Source: Darksidea phi
Lineage: Eukaryota; Ascomycota; Dothideomycetes; Pleosporales; Lentitheciaceae
Reading direction: 5' to 3'
NCBI GenBank assembly: GCA_030770425.1
Contig: JASJFT010000122.1
Location: 62,001-126,000, forward strand
DNA: 64,000 bases
Shown: piece after piece, positions 12,990-26,781 of the stretch
Layout: each line of letters begins with the position of its first letter
Numbering within the stretch: position 1 is the first letter of the stretch
The notes under the pieces: model-generated
Seen by the model: the letters and a program-made list of their open reading frames with translations, nothing else
Told to the model about the DNA's origin: nothing
Databases searched by the model: none
Translations under genes and position numbers: made by a program

Positions 12990-13558
12990 CATCAACACCC
13001 ACCAACCATATATCTTTACTAACGATCGTTCGCCTAGTCCTTCAGGAGGACCTTTAGTAGGAGGTAGAGTATAATAGGCTATTCGAGTACAGCGCTCTAA
13101 ACCTTTCGAATATCGCGGCGGAGTATCCCCGGCGCTATAGGCGGGAGATACTATCGACAGGGCTCCTCGATTACAATAGCTATTAGTACGAAACCAACTA
13201 TACGTTAGATATATTCGAGGGAACGAGCGGCGATAGGATTCTCGTATAACTATTAGTAGTTACCTATAATATATTCCTGTCCGAGGCCCTATATAACGAG
13301 GATGGACGTTTCGTCGAGAGGCAGCTATACCGTCTGCGCAGGCTAGAGGAAATGCTTGTACAGGGAGGATAGTTAACGAAGGAGGAATTTACCTTCGTAG
13401 CAGGCTATCGAGGGAGCCAATACCTAACGTAGAAGATAGAGCTGGTTTCCATAGTGGATACGATACGAACGATGGCGTAGGGGCGGAGGACGACGGGGAT
13501 ACCTGGCTAGGGGGGCTTGCTGTCGTTGTTGGTGGGGGGTTCGGCGTTGTCGGCGTGA
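12990..13558 (+). pseudogene. RIP-inactivated reading frame of unknown family
   Basis: One frame (codon register of 13028) reads as protein-like sequence, for example the segment LYNEDGRFVERQLYRLRRLE. It is interrupted at 13055, 13058, 13184, 13247, 13370, 13430, 13478 and 13508, then ends at TGA 13556-13558. Seven of the eight internal stops are TAG and one is TAA; none is TGA. All can arise from glutamine codons CAG or CAA by C-to-T change. By eye, 13081-13320 has only about four CpA and two TpG while TpA abounds, the classic RIP signature (CpA to TpA). RIP acts on duplicated DNA in ascomycetes, so the source was probably a repeated or transposable element. I do not recognise the protein; it could be an element-borne ORF or a host gene caught in a duplication. 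Confidence 0.7.
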
Positions 13559-13565
13559 AACATGA

Positions 13566-13618
13566 TAGGAATTTGTACATAGTAGAGGTGCTAGCAATAC
13601 CCACACCTTGTACACGAT
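13566..13618 (+). repeat. Dispersed repeat, right copy
   Basis: Diverged direct copy of 12701-12751: AGGAATTTGTACATAGTAGAGG, then ACACCTTGTACACGAT. It is followed by TTGATAAATGTATATGTT, which resembles TTGATAAATACATTTGTT just before 12601. Confidence 0.7.
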
Positions 13619-14470
13619 TGATAAATGTATATGTTGTAACAACAGAGGAAGACCTAGAGAAGACAGAGAGGCGTATTGTGATGATGTTATGGGTTGTCGC
13701 GATAAATTGCGTAAGTACTACGCACGTTTGACATGATGGAGAAACGCGGTGAAGGGATATAGATGATTAGTGGCATTGGCTTACTATAGCCACCTCGATG
13801 ATAGTGAGAAACAATGAAGAACAAGTGCTACTAAGGAAGCTAGCAGTTGGAGGCGGTTTTGGATAGAAAGGGGAGGAGAGCGGTGGGCTTGGGTGCAAAG
13901 ACCGACATAGTCTCAGTACGGAAGATGTATGTGTTCAGCGGATTCTTAATGAAGATATCGATTTAATGCTTCAGTGATCTCCTTCCATCTCTCCCTGCTT
14001 CATCTCTCTTTTTCTATATGTCGGGCCCGAAAAAAAATGTCAAGGCAGCAGCAGAGGTTCCCCAAGCAACAGGAATCTGCACATTAAAGTTGAACAAGGC
14101 GGGGATTGTGTTTGGACATCGGACTTGATGCATCAAGTGTGGGAGCTGTAGTAATAATCAACAATCCTGATCCCTTCTTTTTGAACGATCGCTTCCTTTC
14201 TCTTCCTTTCCGAGTGTAAGCTACTTTTGCTGTACGGTATATGGTATGTGAACTGCGTTGTTTGACGAGGTCGGTTGAAGCCAAGTGAGCACCCTTCCTA
14301 TATTGGTCCCCCCGTTTACGACAAATCGTGTATGTTTGGAACTTCCAATTGGATCTAATTAGGAAGGGACTGCTGCTAGCTTGGTGAGTGGTGAACAGCT
14401 GCGAAGTTATCGGACTCAATAGGGAGTGATTGAGCTTGGTGAGGTGTTTCTTTGAGAAACCTCGCGCCCG
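13619..14470. other. AT-leaning intergenic
   Basis: No gene supported. A 111-codon minus frame at 14084-14419 has no domain and lies just downstream of the next gene's stop; it is more likely 3' flanking sequence. Confidence 0.5.
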
Positions 14471-16248
14471 TTACTGTGTTGTTGCGTGCCATATACGGGC
14501 TAGAGTCTCGCCATAGACTCTTTCGACGAAGAGGCTACTGCGAAGTAGCGCATTTGCGTCCTCGTAACCGGCTAAGCTCAGCTTTGAAGCAGTACTCTGA
14601 AGAATTTTTGCGAAGAACACTTCATCCTCAGGCCCATGCGAACAGTATGTGCCGATGAAAGCTACCCAGAACAGCACTTCTTCCAAACCATTCCATCTCG
14701 TACTTCTCCTTTCAAGAACCTCTTTTAATCGTCCAACCATATTCCGAATTATAGCTGAATTGTTCGGCCATCCACGCACAAGAACGGTGTTTAGATACAG
14801 AAGGCAAGCTGTTCGGCATGCTGAATCAACAACGTCAGCAGCTCGGAAGGAAAGCAGACGGTGCTCGATTCGTAGATTCTGGTAATTAATGTACTCCATG
14901 TATGCGTCATTCTCAACGTATGGAAACACCCAGTCGTAGATTGCTTCGGTATACCGCGTCATTGTTATGAGATCATGGATGATAAGAAGAAAGGTATCGT
15001 CGGGAGATATGGCGGGCCATTGTTGGAGTAAGCGGGTGCCGAGGGTGGGATGAAGATGTGATACGCTGGGGAGCGGTTGAGGGATATGAATGTTGAACGT
15101 CAGGTTAAAGGGAATGGATGGCGGCTCGTTAGTAAGAGCGGAGATTTTGATATTAGCGGCGGCGATCTTCGAGGCGACTGTGAATGGTGGCTCGTGACCT
15201 CGAGCATGCCAAAGAGACTCTAGGCGACGTAATCCGTTCAGGTGCGCTGTCGCTTCGTTGACTCTACCGGTGAATGCCTGCTCGAGTTTCAGCCAGAGTT
15301 CCTTACATGGGGAGGTATAGCATTTGATAGATAGTTCAGGTCATTCGGAGAATGGTCGCAAGCACATACTTCCATGAAAATCAACGAGCAGATGCCCCTG
15401 ACAAGACTCGCATCAGTCACATCGACTTCAGCGTCCAACTTGTCATTAATAAGGCGGATAGTCTGGCCCTTGAAGTACAGCCAGTCAAAAGCACCTTCGT
15501 GAAAAGCATTGCTAGCGTACAATCCCTGAGTGCCCTCCATATCGCCCGAAACAAGAGCTCGCGAAGTGGCTGAAAAGGCTGCGGTGGAAACAAGAGTGAG
15601 CTCGTCCGCATAGCGAAGCATATAGCAGCCATATGTCCGACGGACCAGGTTTGTTGGGTACGATGGATGGAGCTTTGGCATGAGCACATTAACGTCTGAA
15701 AAGGAGTCAGATACCGAGATGAGGCTAACAGAAGGGGAGTAGATACGGTAGAAAAGATGCTTTGACATGCGATGGTTCTTTACCCAAGGCATGGGCACGA
15801 ACCAGTCACGAATTCCATGGCCGAGATAGGAGTATGGTGATGGTGTTGTAGGGAGAGGAAGAAGGTTTCCGCCTTCGTGTACGGGTCGGAGAACATCGTG
15901 TATACTATCGGTTCTCAGATTCGTAGGTGTGAGTTGCTCCTCTAGGTTGTTCCGAATAGGAGGTAATGGGCGGGAACTTCTCTCTGGAGTGTTTGTAGTG
16001 GGGTTGATAGAGTTGTTGTTCTCGAGCAGCACCTGGTCCGGAGCATTTCTTAGCCATGCTGCTGGCGAAATTCTCTGCTCAAGTACCAGTAGCCCCTCTG
16101 TATTTTGCGAATGATCTTCCACATCCCGCTGCCGTCTTCGGCGCTGACGCTGAGCAGCAACATGCGAACGAACAAGTCTCTTTTGGGCCTTCTGCGCCGC
16201 GCTAGAGAAATCACCAGTGGAGTTGATGAACTGAACTTTTTCTTCCAT
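14471..16248 (-). CDS. Fungal-specific transcription-factor-domain protein (no Zn2Cys6 finger)
   Basis: Two exons, 16248-15370 and 15301-14471, joined across a 68-bp intron (GTATGT donor), give about 569 residues. The first ATG is at 16248. The N-terminus VQFINST followed by a basic run (VRSHVAAQRQRRRRQ) is the usual opening of a large ascomycete family. The C-terminal half is helical, with the pattern ADELTLVSTAAFSATSRALV and, over the splice, LEQAFTGRVNEATAHLNGL. That matches the Fungal_trans_2 (PF11951-type) fold found in Zn2Cys6 regulators. No cysteine finger is present, which is normal for this subgroup. It is probably nuclear; target genes are unknown. It stands alone next to repeat-rich DNA. 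Confidence 0.75.
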
Positions 16249-18233
<1,985 letters not shown>

Positions 18234-20136
18234 ATTTCTTACATCTATCTGCGAGTTCAACACGACGTTATGAAATGGGATGATACCCGAAAAGTTTTGT
18301 CTTCAACGGCATAGCATATGGCAGCGGGAATTGGGATTTTGGGCTGTTTGGCGTTATTTGATGCATATCACTGGCTTGGCCCTTCAACCTCGGCCAGGCA
18401 AGAGTGATGATTTACATGTAAGAGTGCAATCCGGAGAAGGAGTGCTCAACGAAGATAGACAGGCCATCGAGCTTGCGTTACAGATACCGGTTGGCAATAC
18501 CCCACGGTGGGAAATCAATATTATGGGTCCTGCACCCAGCCTAAAAAAAAACACCTCCCATCTCTCTCCCTTTGCCGTGACTTTTCGTCCCTGCATGGCT
18601 GTCCCGACATCCTTCGCTGTGCATGTGTCTCAATATCGGCCTGTTCTCGCCTATCACTTCCCGTTGCCATGCAAACCCTCACTCTTTTTGACGAGCTGGC
18701 ATCGACCTCGTATATGCGCTTCGCCGTTCATGACATCTCAACACAACATATGTATAGGTAGGACTACCGTACCACTGCAGCTCCCAACACTCCTTACACA
18801 CCCCACTAATATGTCGCTCCTGACTCACCTGCCCTGCAAGCCTTCTCCAATATTGCCGCTTTGGCCTACAAAGTTCAAATATATCTCTCTGCTTGACGCG
18901 CTTCGCCATATTGACGTGAACACCGCATACGGCCCTTGCTCGACAGAGATCCCACAAATACCTCACTCTACAGGCCCAGCAGCTGAAAAACAAAAAGCCA
19001 CAGCTTCACAAGCGGTAATTCCGCTCTCCGTCTGCGACGCAAAAAAATCGCTTCTCACTCTTATGTAATCTGCAAAATCTCAATCCTCATCCTGCCAACG
19101 CGTCCCCCATCCATCAACGCCTCCGTGAAAAGATTCACTTTTCCTCCCATGCAAGCCTGCCCAACTCCCCACCCACCATACCACCGCACCACCACCACAT
19201 GCAGCCCCCTCACACAGAACGTACTCTAACCGGCGAGCCGCATCCGCATCCCCGCTACGAGCGCCATGTCATCCTCCCCCTACATCGTTGCCCAGGCAGC
19301 CAACAACGTCAGCCAGCCACCGCGGCGTGAAAATACCCCCAAAAAGAGTAGGTGCCACAGGGCTCGTATGCATTGGACCCACCTACCCGTCCCATCCTAG
19401 CCGTTGCCAGCTGCGGCATGCAGTGACAAGGCGCGCCGTTTCAGCCACGGGAGCCGTGCGTATTTTCAATCTTTCTCCCCACGCGAAATGTGCCGTCGCA
19501 TTTTGGGTGGGGGACGTAGGTGTTGGGGAGCTAGTGTTTGAGGCTGGCGGGTACGACGGTAGTTTTTCAGCAAGGGCTGATTTTAGGGATGACGCGGATC
19601 GGGGGAGCCGTGGTCTAGAGCTGCCGGGTCCTTTGGAGGCCGTTGAAAGCAGAGTCGCGGTGTTAGAGACCGAGTCTTGTGTAAGGTGGGGCGCTAGATG
19701 GAAAGTAGTAGTTCGGGCCCGAGGTTGTAATTGTCATCGGCTGTGGTGATCAGATGATGGCGTCGAGCTCACTGTTTCAACTCCGTAGTATTCAATGTGC
19801 TTACTCTAAGCCCCGTATATACCTTGCAAAACATCTAACACCCCGACCATCAACACAAATAGATCGCCCACAATATCAACTACAAAAATGCTGCTTACTT
19901 GCTATGGTATGGATATCTGACATCTACCCTGGCTACTGACAGAGCCGAGGGAGGGAGGTATCAAAAACGAAAGGACAAGAACTAGAGCCCGCTAATCGAC
20001 ACACCCGAGGAAGATCCGTGCTTTTCAAAGAACAAGGAGGGGAAGATGTAGACAAATTGATGGGTGGCGAACAAATGATGTTATTGAACGTGAAGAAAGC
20101 GCAGACTTGTCCAACAAAAGAAACAGATAGTGTGGG
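18234..20136. other. Convergent intergenic, 1.9 kb
   Basis: Lies between the 3' ends of sah1 (plus) and the Whi2-like gene (minus). Open frames at 18280-19068 and 19288-19749 have no domain, and the second lacks an ATG start. No gene is called. Confidence 0.5.
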
Positions 20137-21724
20137 TCAGCGCAGTCCGATGACGCTCTGTGATAGTATTAGCAAAGTCTCTGGCGCCAGATCTTGACAT
20201 ACCATTTCAAGCGTCCAGACCCTCCTAATCCACACCTTCAACTTGCCCTCCACACCTCTGACGTTGTCCAACTCAACGCCCTCCCACCAGCATCGCCGGG
20301 CGGGTTTCCTCCAAAAAAGGAGTAGCTTTTGCGCCATGCCGACTGCGTTGCTGTTCGCTAGATCGTTACCTTTGATATCAGTTCGGAGACGCGCTAGTGC
20401 AATGCTGCAGATGACAGCCTTGTTTGGCTCGCCTGCACGGTGTCCCCATCGGTCATCATGATTGAAGCCACTGGGGATGTGCGATTAGCATTCGCAACAT
20501 TCAGAGTTCAGGGTAGGAATCTCACCCTGCGGTCAGCATCTCGATCAGATGTTGCTCGGTCGTCCCTGGCTCTTCGCTCTTGCGCAGTCCGGAGAAGATA
20601 CCATCTTGTTTCAGTAGTGCTTCGCCTGCAGCTCGCTTGACCTCAATCATCTCCGGCTGCGAAATGTCGCGATGGGGCGGGATCGCATAGAAATCAAGGT
20701 CCTCGCGGAGGACAATGATGCCGGCGCGGTCCTGAAGCATGTCTCGCGCAGATCCATGCATTGGCTCGATAGCATGGGCTTCGGTGGGATGGTCTGGAGC
20801 TGCGGTAGGTGAAGGAGGCGAGATAGGGATGGTCTGGGCTACATTTCGGAAGAACTCGAGCATGTATTGGAGGGAATTAGGGTCGTACTGGGAGAAATAG
20901 ATATTGTCAGATAGGTATAATGCGGGGTTGGAGAGGTGGTACAAAATCATTTGAATGGAGTTTGCGCGGGTGTTGGGAGGAGAGGAGAGATAGGGGATAC
21001 CAACGTCGACTGGGTATACATCACCATCGTGATACGAGTTCATGTGGCCATCTGGGAGGAGGCCGTTGGGAAAAAGAGAGAGAAGGACGAATTCGGGTAG
21101 CGTCAGGAGCTCGTCTCTAGAGAGGGTGAAGCGCGACCCTCTAGCTCTTGTTAGCTGTCGCACACAATCAGATTCTCACAAGCCCTACCTCAGCTCCAGA
21201 GTGATGTTTTCATCGGATCCACCAAGTGTATTTATTGGCGGGCCACTTCCCCCCTGGGAAACCTGGGTGATGATGCTCGCGGGACCTCCTGCGGACGCCA
21301 TTACGTATGTAAATGACTCGAGCGGGCTGTAACCTTCACTGTATGGTGGCGGCGGCTCTCCGTCGTCAATGTCCTTGCTGCTGGAACCGTCTTTGGTGTC
21401 GCGCGGGAGGGCAGCTTTGGTAGCAGCAACAGCAGCCGCAGAGGACGATGATTCGGTGAAGGGCGGCGCGGCAGCGAATGCGGGCGGAGACTCGTTTTGG
21501 TCGGTATGGTCGGCCCCGTCGTCGCTGTGCTCGGAAGGGAAGTAGAGGGAGGAGAAGGGAGGGGGATACGGTGATTCGCCGGCCGTTGTTGTCAGCCCTC
21601 CTTGCTCGTTGGCGTGCGCTGTGGCGGTGTAGGGCGGACGGGCGTCGCTGCTATCGCGGGAATGGGGAGGCAAAGGAGTGACTACGGACAAGCCGTTTGT
21701 GGTGGGAGCCTGTGTCGGCGACAA
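20137..21724 (-). CDS. whi2: Whi2-like BTB/POZ protein (phosphatase activator family)
   Basis: Orthologue of the Whi2/KCTD-type stress and growth regulator, which in yeast acts with the phosphatases Psr1/Psr2 and restrains TORC1 when amino acids are low. Exons run 21724-21189, 21140-20526, 20470-20203 and 20157-20137; the last encodes only SVIGLR and the stop. Introns are 48, 55 and 45 bp. The Pro/Ser-rich N-terminus ends NITLELRGSRFTLSRDELL, the start of the BTB fold, followed by LLSLFPNGLLPDGH. Conserved blocks then follow: AGIIVLREDLDFYAIPP, EPGTTEQHLIEMLTAG, GEPNKAVICSIALARLR and KLLLFWRKPARRCWWEG. The frame is open to 21724 and beyond but has no ATG. The start probably lies in an upstream exon; one option is ATG at 21837 with a GTAACA donor joining near 21743. 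The 117 bases at 20888-21004 may be an extra in-frame intron. Confidence 0.8.
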
Positions 21725-22365
21725 GGTGCCGGTTGTGTTGTTACTGGGCAGACGTAACTGGTGGAAGGCGAGAAGATAGCCGGCGATTGCTCGACTCGAT
21801 CAATTTCGTGCACAGTCCTGTTACAAAGAGGACGGCAGCATCGAGGGGCAGCGGTCGACAGAGCGGGATGTGCGGTGCGGTGGGTGGGATAATTGCGTGT
21901 GATGAGGTCGAGTGAGGTGAAGTCGTCCTGGTCCTGGGCGGCTGGACAGGGATCTGCGCTTTTCGGGGCCTAGCGCGCTTTTCATCATTCGCAGACCGAA
22001 TAGGAAGCGGCATCACGTTCCGCATCATCTGAACCATCCCAAGCTGGCAGGGTCGGAAACCGCCAAAGAGGATGAAGGAATGCATTTTGCTTGCCGAAAT
22101 CTCTCGACAAGCGTCATATTCGGCGGAACAAACGCGAGGCCATCCTTGAGTGCCGCTGCTCAAACAACCCGTAGCACGCAATAGCAAACAACATCTTGTT
22201 AGCACGCGGCCCTGCTATGCCACCGCGCGGATACTATTGCAATTTTCAGACCGAACACACGGCTATGCGAGTGCTTGCACGACTCTAACGAGTACACGCG
22301 CTTATCGGATGCATAGAAGCGTTGCTACATGTATACACCTCCATCTCTTTGTTCGCGCAGAAGCC
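21725..22365. other. 5' region of the Whi2-like gene
   Basis: Between the Gcn20 stop (minus) and the Whi2-like gene (minus). A 154-codon minus frame (21741-22205) spans it but has no domain; part may be 5' UTR or the missing first exon of the Whi2-like gene. Confidence 0.5.
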
Positions 22366-24817
22366 TCAATGCTTCTGTACCACGCCCGCCTCATTTGCCT
22401 GTGCCGTGATCCTGCGCTTGTAATCCTTCACCGTGCCATCAAAGTGCTCGATCGTCCCGTGGTCGCACACCCACAGGGCCGTGCAGACATTTTGCAACAT
22501 GGTCACGTCGTGAGAGACCATAAGCACACCCCCCTGGAAATTCTGCAGCGCGTCTGAGAGCGCATCCATGGCTTCGATATCCAGGTGATTGGACGGTTCG
22601 TCGAGCACGAGAATGTGGGGGTTCTGCAGAGACAAACATGCAAACGCCACGCGCGACTTTTGACCTCCTGACAGTAGCTCCATCTTTTGCAATCCCGTCA
22701 TGCCAGTGATACCAAAAGCGCCGAGGTGACGGCGGTACTCCTCGTCCGTTTTTCCGTGGTACTGTTTAGACATGAACCCTACTGCGCTGTCGTTGAGGTC
22801 CAGGGCATCGACGTGGTGCTGCGCGAAGAAGCCGACTCTGAGACGGGGATTTTGTGAGATCAAACCTGACGTGGGCGAGAGGGCGCCGATAAGGAGCTTC
22901 AAAGCCGTCGTCTTACCAGCACCGTTTGGCCCGACAATACCAATTCGCGAATCAAGTTGCACATCAAGGTCCACATTCTTCAACAGTATGTTGTCCTTGG
23001 TATAACCAAAGGTAACGCCGCTCATCTGGATGATGGGCGGAGACAGCTTCTCGACATCGGGAAATTTGAAGTGCACGCTGTACTCCGCCTCTGGCGCCTG
23101 CAGTACCGGCATCTTTTCAAGTTTCTTGATTCTCGACTGGGCTTCGGAAGACTTGGCGGCATTGTACCTAAATTTATCGATGAAGGCTGCAAATGGTCAG
23201 CCAGAATATGGAGGATTGACCTTGCATATACGGACCTTGTAGATGTGCACGCTCGCTCATCTGCTTCTCGTATTCGCGCTTGGCAGTTTTCCGGCGCTCC
23301 TCTTTCGTTGCGTAGAAGGAATCTGTATTCGTTAGGATCGACCCGGATTTAGTTGCCACCATACGCACCAAAGTTGGCTCCCTTGTAGTAGTCTAGTCGC
23401 TCGGAGTGCTGGTGGATAATGTCCGTTGCCACTTCGTTAAGGAACGCTCTGTCGTGAGAGACAACCAAGACGGTGCTAGGGTATTCCTGAAGATAATTCG
23501 CCAGGAAGGTAATGGATGGAACATCCAACATGTTGGACGGTTCGTCGAGAAGCAAGAGATCGGGCTCGCAGAACAACGCTCTTGCAAGTGCCAATCTCAT
23601 CCTCCAGCCACCGGAGAATGTCTTGGTAGCATACTGCTGTCGCTCGGTTGAGAAACCCAAACCAGCGAGAATGGTGGCTGCTCGAGATTCGGCCTTGTCC
23701 GATTCCATCTCGGCCAGCTTGGCGTGGATGTCGCTGAGCGTGATGTCGAGACCCTCGCGCTGCTCGTCTAGCCTGGCGGCGTCGGCAGACGTATCCGCCA
23801 GGTTTGAGCGCTCGGCTTCCAATCCAGCCAGTTCCTTGGTGATTTTCTAAAAGCTGTTAGTCCGCTCGCTAGAAGCAGCAAAGGCCACTTACGTCCTGCT
23901 CCTTGAGGAGATGCTTGCGCCAGACATCGGCATCGAGCACAGCTTGGAGAGCCGGGGTGTCGTCGCCAGTGATCTATATACTTTAGCAGGCGAACAATCC
24001 TCGGGGGTGGAGATGCACGAACCTCCTGCTCTACGTGGAGAATGGATATATGCGTAGGAATGGCCACCTCTCGGCGACTGAGTGCCCTCAGGAGGGTCGA
24101 TTTGCCAATACCGTTCTGACCGACAAGACCATACCGTCGGCCATAAGATAGACTCAAGGTAGTGTCCGACAAGATTCGCTTTCCGCTAATGGAGATGTCG
24201 AAGCTGTCGACCTTGATGTCCTTGCTCTTGGAGCTAGCGTCACCGCCCAGCTGCAGCGGGTTGACTTGCATGTAGAACTCTTCATAACTCTGCGTCTCGC
24301 TGGGCAGATTGAGTAGCTTGGATGCTTCATATTCAACGTTCTTGAATTCTTTGCGGTCCTGTTTGGCCTTGAGCTTGCGCTCGGCCTTCTCTAGCTTCTT
24401 GCGGTCGACTCTGGACTCTACCTTGCGCGCATTTGCAGACTCGAGGTCGACGCCGCCGCCAGTCAACCCTAGCGTGGTGGACATGTGTGTGCGCGAGCCC
24501 ACGTGGATAGCCTGGTCCAGCTTCTTGGCTGACGGAGCCATCTGGCGGCGCTCGCCATCGCTGCCGTTGGCGGAATTGAGGCGTGTGATGAACTTCTCGA
24601 CGAGATTCTGGATAGCCGTCTCGTTCTGAGGTGAGAGATTGCCCGAGGCGGAGAGGAGCAGGGCGCTCACGGCTGCAGCGGCCTCCTCGAGCGGCGACGG
24701 GGCATTAGGGTCCGCATCAGACGTGAAGCTGTTGGCGGCGTGGGTCAGGTACCCAACGGAGTAGTCGGAAAGGACGGGGTCAATGTCAGGGATCTGTGCT
24801 CTGATCTCAGCTTCCAT
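22366..24817 (-). CDS. gcn20: ABC-F ATPase Gcn20
   Basis: Cytosolic ABC-F protein without membrane segments. With Gcn1 it binds ribosomes and promotes activation of the eIF2-alpha kinase Gcn2 during amino-acid starvation. Five exons (24817-24023, 23973-23893, 23846-23369, 23322-23236, 23186-22366) give about 753 residues, almost exactly the yeast length. The four introns are 46-49 bp. The N-terminal Gcn1-binding region is followed by ABC domain 1, with Walker A GLVGQNGIGKSTLL, signature FSGGWRMRLALARAL and Walker B LLLLDEPSNMLD. Domain 2 has GPNGAGKTTALKLL, LSGGQKSRVAFA and ILVLDEPSNHLD. The linker between them is the charged helix ATKEERRKTAKREYEKQMSE. The start at 24817 (MEAEIRAQIPDID) is chosen because upstream codons in the same frame are Arg/Ser-rich and read like 5' UTR. 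Confidence 0.95.
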
Positions 24818-26781
24818 GGTAGACGGGAGGTGGCCTGTGGCACGCAGTCGCAGTTCGGTTGATGTCGGAGTTGAAATGTGGCGTCGCCCGGTCGCTTCTG
24901 GCAGGGCAGAACTCGGACGACGCAATGAGCGGCGGCGGACGGGGCTTGGTGCGTCTCGTATGTTCTGCTGTCGTGGTCCTTCAGCGTGCCACAGCAGCTG
25001 GTGCAAACATTTGAAACGAATTGGCTGGCGTCGTGTGGTCGACTGGCGGCTCCGACGGAGGATTTTCCAGAACATCGGCGACAGCCAATCAGCGCGAGAC
25101 GTCCGCAGCGCCCGCCGACGCGCTACAGATGCCCTTATGCCGCTTTGGGGAGGATGCGGATTCGCCCAAGGATCTTCCAGGACGGCCGGTTACGTGCATC
25201 AGCGGCCATGATTGTTACCTCGTCTGCGCTTCGAGCCGCCGGTCGCCAAAAAGGACTGATATGGGGTCCAGCTCCGACGCCATGCGTAGTGGAGCTGCAC
25301 GGCACCTCGCCCGCCTTGCTTTGCACCTCCGACACGATGTCTGGGAGGTGGGAAACCAAGTATGCAGCCGCGATTGCCCTGCTACATGCTACACATGTTT
25401 GCCATGCTGCATGTACCTTTGTAACCTCCGACGGTCTCCTCGGCCGCGTGTCTGGCACCTAGCACCTCGCGCCTAGCTGCTGGAGCTTGTTCCCACGCCC
25501 AGGACTCTCCGCCCGCCGTGGGAGCTGACGTGCTCATCGTCTCGGCTGCTGGGCGTTTGGGCGAGCACCTGTTCCATTGGGGACTGCCGGCTGTCATCCT
25601 CCTGGGAGTATCAAGATAATTAAGCGCGCCTCGACACAGTCGAATCATATCGGTAGAGGGCCTGGGGGACAACCGGCTGACACCAGCGGGCGATCAACAA
25701 ACAATATCCACCGCCGTGCAGGGCCTCGCGAGCAGTTCCAGCGGGCGCGCGCGAATCACGGCCGTGGGTTGTGCAGGGCCGGCTGCTCTCTGGTAGACTA
25801 TTTTGGGTGCATGGGGTGCAGTGGGTGCAGTGGGTGCAGTGGGTGCAGTGCTGGCAGCGAGGGGCTTCTCCGTCCGTCCCTGATTGTTGCGAGACGCTCG
25901 ATGGCTCGACGCGTCGTGGCCCAGCAGACACAGCACACGGCCCACGGCACACAGCAGCCGTCGCTGCGGCAGATGGGCGAACTGGGCCGGCAGCAAACGC
26001 ATCTGGCAGCGGAGACATGAGGCACCACCCGGCCTGACCGCATGCCTGCAAGTGATGTTTTGACATTCCGAACGACGACCAATTCACCGGCGGCCTCGCT
26101 AACGCCGCTAGCGGCGACGAGCCTGGGATGCACATCCCAGAAGCAACCGCACTTCTTCTGCGCTTCTTCCGCCCGTCGTTCGAAGACTCCGCTCTTCTGC
26201 ACAGCCCGCGTTGGCTGCCCTCTTCCAAGCCTCCTTGCTCCGCCTGTGTCGTGAGCTGCTGATTTGACCCTCCCGTCCTGTCCGTCTCTCCGCGTGCAGC
26301 ACTCGAACCGTGGGCCCCTCGAGAAGCCATAATGCTCCTCGCGCTGTCACGAGTGTCCCGTCGAGCGAGCTTGTCCGGCGGTTCTGTCTGTGATTGAGAA
26401 TGAAAACGGTTCCAACGGTAACTACACACGCTCGTTTCCCTGTGTCTGGTGCTGCTGCTGCCCGCCCTGCTGCCGCGTTGCTCTGCCCTTGCGTTTGTTT
26501 TGGCTGCCTGGGGCCCCCGTTGACGTGCCTCCACATGTGGGCGAGCAGCAGCAGCAGTGGTGGCAGCAGCAGCGTGCCCGACCGAGTCCGATATACGCTC
26601 TTTTTTTTCCTTTCGAGTAGCACCGCGGGCCCATGACTGACGCACTGCCGTGACACAGCTCTGTGCAACTGCCACTGTCGTTGGTGCATCTGCCGTCGGC
26701 CTGTCCTTCGGTCGCGAGGCCCCCCTCGACGCTGCGAACAAGAGAAAAGCCACGCCGGCACGGGAGCTGCACCACAGACCG
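24818..26781. promoter_or_regulatory. Divergent promoter region, gcn20 / Byr4-like gene
   Basis: About 2 kb separates the two divergent genes. It is GC-rich with CAG/GCA tracts (around 26530-26575) and a 9-bp minisatellite (25805-25849). Long open frames on the minus strand (25620-26753) reflect GC-rich low complexity and have no domain. Confidence 0.5.
25805..25849 (+). repeat. 9-bp minisatellite, five units
   Basis: Unit GGGTGCAGT repeated four times perfectly (25814-25849), preceded by one variant GGGTGCATG (25805-25813). In the gcn20 / Byr4-like intergenic region. Confidence 0.9.

Noticed and set aside
18280..19068. 262-codon plus-strand frame downstream of sah1
   Set aside because: Begins just after the sah1 stop, reads as intergenic composition and has no domain or introns that join it to anything.
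25620..26753. 377-codon minus-strand open frame
   Set aside because: Low-complexity, contains the translated minisatellite, and several other frames of the same GC-rich stretch are also open; no domain.
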